Source of the DNA: an uncultured Prochlorococcus sp.
GTDB taxonomy: Bacteria > Cyanobacteriota > Cyanobacteriia > PCC-6307 > Cyanobiaceae
NCBI GenBank assembly: GCA_902571795.1
Contig: CACGDL010000003.1
Coordinates: 1-64,000 of the forward strand
DNA: 64,000 nt
Direction of reading: 5' to 3'
Shown here: positions 58,852 through 64,000 of the stretch, one piece after another
How positions within the stretch are numbered: position 1 is the stretch's first letter
How the letters are laid out: every line of letters begins with the position of its first letter
Translations under genes and position numbers: made by a program
The notes under the pieces: generated by a model
What the model was told of the DNA's origin: nothing
Database searches by the model: none
The model's input: the letters and a program-made list of their open reading frames with translations, nothing else

Positions 58852-59592
58852 TTGGCAGGATCTTGGATTTTCTATACGACATTTCCAAAGATACCCTTAA
58901 TTAATCCCGAATTTAAAAATATTGCACAATTTGCTCCGCCCTTAGGATTTTTAATTGGAACAATACAGAGTTATATTTTTCTTTTTTTAAGAACAAACTC
59001 TTGGTCCATTTATGAATCTACATTAATTTGCTTGGCTTTAGGATATTTGATTACTGGTGGTCTACACATTGATGGGTTAATGGATACTTTCGATGGTATT
59101 TTTGCGGGTAAAAAGAAACGTTTAAAAGCCATGAAAGACAGCAAAGTTGGGTCCTTTGGTGTTCAAGCCTTAGTTTTTATAACTTTAATTCAAATTGCTT
59201 GCATACTGAAAATTCAAAACCTAATAATTTTTGTTTTACCTATATGCTTATTTTGGGGAAGATTTTCAAATTTATTTTTTATTGAAAACTTTAAATATAT
59301 GAGTTATAAGAAAAAATCTATTAGTCACAAAAAGTTTTGGAATGGATTTAAAAAAGAATCTTTGATCTCCATTATTTTTCTTTTAATTTTCATTTCATAC
59401 CAATTTGTTTCAATTACATCCAAAGCATTATTAATAAAATTTTTAATTCTAATTTTGGTTGGTATTTTTCTAAGTTATTTTATCCCAAATATACTTGGTA
59501 ATAAAATTGGAGGTTTCAACGGAGATGCCTGCGGTGCAAGTGTTGTACTAGTTGAAACTGCAATGTTGTTTATGCATGCAATTCTTTTATAG
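58852..59592 (+). CDS. cobS: Cobalamin-5-phosphate synthase CobS (TTG start or upstream)
   Basis: FYTTFPKIP; TGGLHIDGLMDTFDGIFAGKKKRLKAMKDSKVGSFGV; GGFNGDACGASVVLVE. Confidence 0.94.
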   Translation: MAGSWIFYTTFPKIPLINPEFKNIAQFAPPLGFLIGTIQSYIFLFLRTNSWSIYESTLICLALGYLITGGLHIDGLMDTFDGIFAGKKKRLKAMKDSKVGSFGVQALVFITLIQIACILKIQNLIIFVLPICLFWGRFSNLFFIENFKYMSYKKKSISHKKFWNGFKKESLISIIFLLIFISYQFVSITSKALLIKFLILILVGIFLSYFIPNILGNKIGGFNGDACGASVVLVETAMLFMHAILL

Positions 59593-60706
59593 GTAGTTCT
59601 AAATAGAAAATATTTTTCTTCTTAATATTTTTAAATTCTTTAGTAATATCAACCGAGTTATTTTCCAGCAAACTCAGTTCTCCTCCAATTTGTTTTGCTA
59701 ATTTCCTCGCCAAAAAAAGACCCACACCAGTGCCGCCTTTCTTCTTAGCGGCAGATCCTCTAAAACCTTTTTCAAAAATTTTCTCGTTTTCATTTTTGGT
59801 TATTTTTTTACCATCATCAAATATATAAAGTCCATTACTCGTAATTTCGAGTCCAATTTCAGCATCTTTTTGGGCATATTTAAACGCATTTTCTAACAAA
59901 TTGGCCACAATTTCGGCAATTACAGCATATTTCGCCTTTAAAGGAGTTATGGTCCAATCTGGCCAAAGAGAAGGTTCAGTCCAAACTCTATTCTCTAAGT
60001 CCGCATTAGCTTTACCCCTCTCTAATATTGGATTCAGTAAACTCTGAACAGTTATTATCTTTTTATTATCTAAATTTGGGGGTAATAATAATCTTTCCTC
60101 TCCAATTTCTAGAGGGAGTTTAACAGGTGAATTTAATTGCGCAAAAGAATCCATATATTGATTAATTTGTTTTTGCTCTATTATCATTCGTTCGACTATT
60201 TCAATAGAGTCATCATCTGAACCAAGTCTTTTTATTAGTAATTTTGCATATGTCCTAATTGCAGCCAATGGATTCCTTAATTGATGGATTGTGACATTTA
60301 CCTGATTTTTTAAATAATTGATTTCTTCATTTTTATTTTGACGTTCTAATTCGATAGAGACGCATTTAGCTAAAGATATTGAAAGCGCTTTTAATCTAGA
60401 ATCAAGAGATACCGGCCAATTCTCCCCTTTCAAATCAGTTTCTACCCTAAGGACACCAAGTAGAATATCGTTTTCTTGAAGCGGGTACCATCGCCTATTA
60501 GGCGATGAAACTTTAAGTGAAGGATCATCTTCTATTGATGTAAGCAGCCTATCAATTTGTGGCCATTGACCAATCATTTCAAAAGATGCTTTAGTTCCTT
60601 GCTTAGCTGAAGCAAGATACATTACTAAATTAGTCACACCCATTGAGCAACCAAAACTCTCTAGCTGTTTTAAAATTAATTTTTCAAATTTTTTTGAAAG
60701 ATTCAT
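59570..60706 (-). CDS. Sensor histidine kinase resembling Hik2/chloroplast sensor kinase (GAF-like N-terminus)
   Basis: H-box TIHQLRNPLAAIRTYAKLLIKRLG; N-box IVANLLENAFKYA; GGTGVGLFLARKLAKQIGGEL; N-terminal Cys20. Confidence 0.85.
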   Translation of the reverse strand: MNLSKKFEKLILKQLESFGCSMGVTNLVMYLASAKQGTKASFEMIGQWPQIDRLLTSIEDDPSLKVSSPNRRWYPLQENDILLGVLRVETDLKGENWPVSLDSRLKALSISLAKCVSIELERQNKNEEINYLKNQVNVTIHQLRNPLAAIRTYAKLLIKRLGSDDDSIEIVERMIIEQKQINQYMDSFAQLNSPVKLPLEIGEERLLLPPNLDNKKIITVQSLLNPILERGKANADLENRVWTEPSLWPDWTITPLKAKYAVIAEIVANLLENAFKYAQKDAEIGLEITSNGLYIFDDGKKITKNENEKIFEKGFRGSAAKKKGGTGVGLFLARKLAKQIGGELSLLENNSVDITKEFKNIKKKNIFYLELPIKELHA

Positions 60707-60791
60707 AATTAATAAAATTTTGAGAATTTTTTTTAAAGAAAAAATTTGAAAAAAGGCTTGTAAAATATGAAAAAAGTATTAAGATATATAA

Positions 60792-60869
60792 AGAGGTCTG
60801 ACTTTAGCCAGCCTTAAATATGAATGTTTAATCATATTTTAAGCTACATCAGGGGTTGATGGGTCCTCT
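60792..60869 (+). ncRNA. Candidate structured RNA/leader element upstream of the DUF3155-like gene
   Basis: Nested inverted repeats: agagg(60792-60796)/cctct(60865-60869); tag(60805-60807)+cttaaatatga(60813-60823)/tcatattttaag(60832-60843)+cta(60844-60846); catca(60847-60851)/tgatg(60857-60861). Confidence 0.5.
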
Positions 60870-60960
60870 ATGTAATTTGAAGTGAATTAAAAATCACATA
60901 TATAAGATTAGTAAAAATTAATAAGACTAATCTAATTAATAATTTCAGGAGTACCAATCA

Positions 60961-61329
60961 ATGTCAAAAAAAAGGAAAAGAATCAGCAGAAGAAGATTGG
61001 CCGGCCAAAGAGTAATGGCGCATGTACCTATTTATCATATCGAAACTGGCAAACATAAACCAGTTACAGCAGCAAGGAGGTTCATAGCTGAAAATGGTCT
61101 CTCTGCGCCTTCAGTTTTCAATGTCAGAAGAAATGAACATACCACCGATAGGTTTTTTTGGGGTGAAAAAGGTTTATTTAGTGCCCAGTATGCTGAAGAA
61201 AATCATTTTCTATTTCCATCACTAAAAGTTGTAGTTGAAGGAATTGGTGAAGAAAAAATATTTGAGGGTCTAGAACTTACTGCAGATGATTGGGAAGAGA
61301 TTGAAGAATACGAATATGCTTTTGTTTAA
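60961..61329 (+). CDS. Cyanobacterial DUF3155-like conserved protein, basic N-terminus
   Basis: MSKKRKRISRRRLAGQRVMAHVPIYHIETGKHKPVTAARRFIAENGLSAPSVFNVRRNEHTTDRFFWGEKGLFSAQYAEENHFLFPSL. Confidence 0.8.
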   Translation: MSKKRKRISRRRLAGQRVMAHVPIYHIETGKHKPVTAARRFIAENGLSAPSVFNVRRNEHTTDRFFWGEKGLFSAQYAEENHFLFPSLKVVVEGIGEEKIFEGLELTADDWEEIEEYEYAFV

Positions 61330-61943
61330 AAAATATTACTTATATTTGAACTTATAAAATTAATTAAATTTGAATCAATTTGATGAAATCCATCAAATTC
61401 TATTAATTCACAAAATTTAGAAGACTTACTCTTTACCTTTTCATAAATAGTCCTAGAAGCATCTATATTCACAACATCATCAAATAAACCATGACTAATA
61501 ATCAATGGCGAGAATTTATCTCCCGGGGCCCAGTTAGGGTGAGGATAACCACTACAAGCAACGATTAATCCAAAATTTAACTTAAATCCCGCATCAATTG
61601 CCATTGCCGCCCCCTGTGAGAACCCCAACAAGATTGTTTTTCTTAGTGGAATATGATCAGTATCAAATTTTTTTAATGTAACTAAAAGTTTATTTACTTC
61701 AATCTCAGCTCCATTCCAATCATGTGGGTATAATCCATACCATTGTCTTCCCTGACCGCTTGGGTGTAATCCAGGAGCCCTCAAAGAAATTACCTCAAAA
61801 TCAAGATTTATTTGTTCATTCATCTCCTTTCCAAATGTTAAAAGGTCATCTGAATCAGCTCCCCAACCATGCATCAAAATAATTCTATGAGTTGCAGTTT
61901 GAGAGCTAATCGAGACAAATTCATGATTGATAGCATATTTCAT
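61326..61943 (-). CDS. Alpha/beta hydrolase (phospholipase/carboxylesterase family)
   Basis: RIILMHGWGADSDDLL; KTILLGFSQGAAMAIDAG (GFSQG nucleophile elbow). Confidence 0.9.
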   Translation of the reverse strand: MKYAINHEFVSISSQTATHRIILMHGWGADSDDLLTFGKEMNEQINLDFEVISLRAPGLHPSGQGRQWYGLYPHDWNGAEIEVNKLLVTLKKFDTDHIPLRKTILLGFSQGAAMAIDAGFKLNFGLIVACSGYPHPNWAPGDKFSPLIISHGLFDDVVNIDASRTIYEKVKSKSSKFCELIEFDGFHQIDSNLINFISSNISNIF

Positions 61944-61976
61944 GTTTATATTCTTAAGTAAGTAAACTTTCCCATA

Positions 61977-63530
61977 ATGTCACCATTAGCTTTAGTAAGT
62001 GTCTCTGATAAAAAAAATATAATCCCATTTTGTAAGGAATTGGTAAACCAATTTAATTATAAAATTCTATCAAGTGGAGGAACTGCCAAATATCTTTTAG
62101 AAGCAAAAATTCCTGTTATTAAAGTTTCAGATTTTACTAATTCTCCAGAAATTCTTGGAGGAAGAGTTAAAACTTTACATCCAAAAATACACGGAGGGAT
62201 ATTAGCTAAAAGAACTGACGAGGAACATAGAAAAGATATAGAAACTAACAATCTTGAGTTAATTGACTTAGTAGTTGTAAATTTATATCCTTTTAAAAAA
62301 ACTGTAGATCAGGGTGCTAAATGGGAAGATGCTATTGAAAATATCGATATCGGAGGGCCATCAATGATTCGCTCTGCAGCTAAAAATCATAAAGACGTAT
62401 CCGTATTAGTGGATCCTAGTCAGTATCAAAATTTTCTTGAAGAAAGTAAAAAAGGTGAATTAAAAGACTCATATAAAGCAAAATTAGCCCTTGAAGCTTT
62501 TCAACATACAGCAGACTATGACACTGCAATATCTAATTGGATAAGAAAACAGAGAGATTTAAAATCTTCCAAATATATTGAATCTTATCCACTAATCAAA
62601 ACATTAAGATATGGGGAGAATCCACATCAAAAAGCCTTTTGGTACGGTTTAAGCAAAATTGGATGGAATTCAGCAGAACAATTACAAGGCAAAGACTTAA
62701 GTTATAACAATCTATTAGATCTAGAGTCGGCACTTTCAACGGTTTTAGAATTTGGCTACAAAGAAAAAGAGGAACTTACAACCGATATGTTTGCCTCTGT
62801 TATTTTAAAACACAATAATCCTTGTGGCGCATCTATAAGTAATTCAGCATCTCAAGCATTTTTGAATGCTTTGGAATGCGACTCTGTTAGTGCATTTGGA
62901 GGCATAGTTGCTTTCAATTCAAATGTTGATAGTGAGACCGCAATTCACCTCAAAGATATTTTCTTAGAGTGTGTCGTCGCTCCATCTTTTGATGAAGAAG
63001 CTTTAGAAATTTTAAAAGTGAAAAAGAATTTAAGAATTTTAAAGTTTTCAAAAGATCAACTTCCAAAAAAGAATCAAAATTCTACTAAATCAATAATGGG
63101 AGGATTACTAGTTCAAGATACTGACGATAGTGAAGAAAAAACGGAAAATTGGATTTCAGTTACTAATAAAAATCCGAGTAATCAAATTAACTTAGATCTA
63201 AATTTTGCATGGAAAATTTGTAAACACGTGAAATCTAATGCAATTGTTATTGCAAAAGACCAAAAAACTATTGGTATTGGAGCTGGACAAATGAATAGAG
63301 TTGGAGCAGCAAAAATTGCATTAAAAGCAGCTGAAAGGTTATGTTCTGATGCTGTCTTAGCCAGCGATGGGTTTTTCCCATTTGCAGATACTGTAGAACT
63401 AGCAAGTGAATATGGGATAAAAGCTATTATTCAACCTGGAGGAAGTCTCAGAGACCAAGAAAGCATTGATATGTGTAATTCAAAAGGAATCTCAATGGTA
63501 TTTACGCAAAAAAGGCACTTTTTACATTAA
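61977..63530 (+). CDS. purH: AICAR formyltransferase/IMP cyclohydrolase
   Basis: ALVSVSDKKNIIPFCKELV...GGRVKTLHPKIHGGILAKR...LKHNNPCGAS...GAGQMNRVGAAKIAL. Confidence 0.98.
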   Translation: MSPLALVSVSDKKNIIPFCKELVNQFNYKILSSGGTAKYLLEAKIPVIKVSDFTNSPEILGGRVKTLHPKIHGGILAKRTDEEHRKDIETNNLELIDLVVVNLYPFKKTVDQGAKWEDAIENIDIGGPSMIRSAAKNHKDVSVLVDPSQYQNFLEESKKGELKDSYKAKLALEAFQHTADYDTAISNWIRKQRDLKSSKYIESYPLIKTLRYGENPHQKAFWYGLSKIGWNSAEQLQGKDLSYNNLLDLESALSTVLEFGYKEKEELTTDMFASVILKHNNPCGASISNSASQAFLNALECDSVSAFGGIVAFNSNVDSETAIHLKDIFLECVVAPSFDEEALEILKVKKNLRILKFSKDQLPKKNQNSTKSIMGGLLVQDTDDSEEKTENWISVTNKNPSNQINLDLNFAWKICKHVKSNAIVIAKDQKTIGIGAGQMNRVGAAKIALKAAERLCSDAVLASDGFFPFADTVELASEYGIKAIIQPGGSLRDQESIDMCNSKGISMVFTQKRHFLH

Positions 63531-63531
63531 C

Positions 63532-64000
63532 TTATGTTGATTTTGGATAATATGTTATTTTGTTAGTCTTTCTGAATAAAGATAACCTTCCTGGACCTGC
63601 ACATAGAAAGTAGAGAGAAATAGCACCATATATGAAAGACAACTCAAAAGCATAATTATGACCTTCAACCACTGCTAGAGGAAAACCTTCTAGTCCAGTA
63701 TCAAGGAGATGAAAATAAACAGCAAACGCCATTGTAGAGAATAGACCAAGAGAAGAAAGCCTCGCAAAAATCCCTAAGGCCAAGCCTACTGGACATACTA
63801 ATTGGGTAATTGCTGCTCCAAAAGTCCAAATAACAGGATCACCAGGCAAAAATGGAAAATACTTACCAACTACAAACTCAGCAAAGCCTTGCGGATCTTG
63901 AAGTTTTTCAAGGCCATGATGGATCATCAAGGCACAAAACCCTATTCTTAAAACAAAAATCGATAGTTCCCCAAGGATATTTACCTCTGACCCTGAAGAT
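63532..64000 (-). CDS. DoxX-family membrane protein, 5' end outside window
   Basis: Frame stays open to the window edge (SSGSEVNILGELSIFVLRIGFCALMIHHGLEKLQDPQGF...); DoxX-like TM pattern. Confidence 0.85.
   Translation of the reverse strand, partial: SSGSEVNILGELSIFVLRIGFCALMIHHGLEKLQDPQGFAEFVVGKYFPFLPGDPVIWTFGAAITQLVCPVGLALGIFARLSSLGLFSTMAFAVYFHLLDTGLEGFPLAVVEGHNYAFELSFIYGAISLYFLCAGPGRLSLFRKTNKITYYPKST

Overview
The window looks like core genome from a high-light-adapted Prochlorococcus: AT-rich, densely packed, with cyanobacterial photosynthesis genes and a relict class III phycoerythrin beta gene. It holds one complete rRNA operon on the minus strand (16S, tRNA-Ile, tRNA-Ala, 23S, 5S) and three further tRNAs (Thr, Phe, Met). 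Photosynthesis genes include psaE, petB/petD, psbB/psbT, psbM, psbEFLJ with ycf48 and rubA, ndhC-K-J, chlD and psbK. The rest is mostly housekeeping (mutM, minCDE, metK, rpsA, uvrD, cca, fabI, hisB, pyrE, tgt, purH and others). I found no CRISPR array, prophage, transposase or obvious defence island. Several small genes missing from the ORF track were recovered by reading the sequence: psbM, psbT, psbF, psbK, and 55-aa and 59-aa unknowns. The most interesting signals are: a three-helix structured RNA candidate before a DUF3155-type gene (about 60792-60869); tandem hairpins in the rpsA leader; a TM0106-type RecB-like/RNase H-like protein whose RecB-type catalytic residues look lost; the remnant phycoerythrin locus with an unknown 59-aa ORF overlapping the lyase gene; an oxidoreductase-SelD fusion; and a window-wide pattern of convergent genes that overlap or abut at their 3' ends. 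All family calls come from motif recognition and recall. No database search was run.
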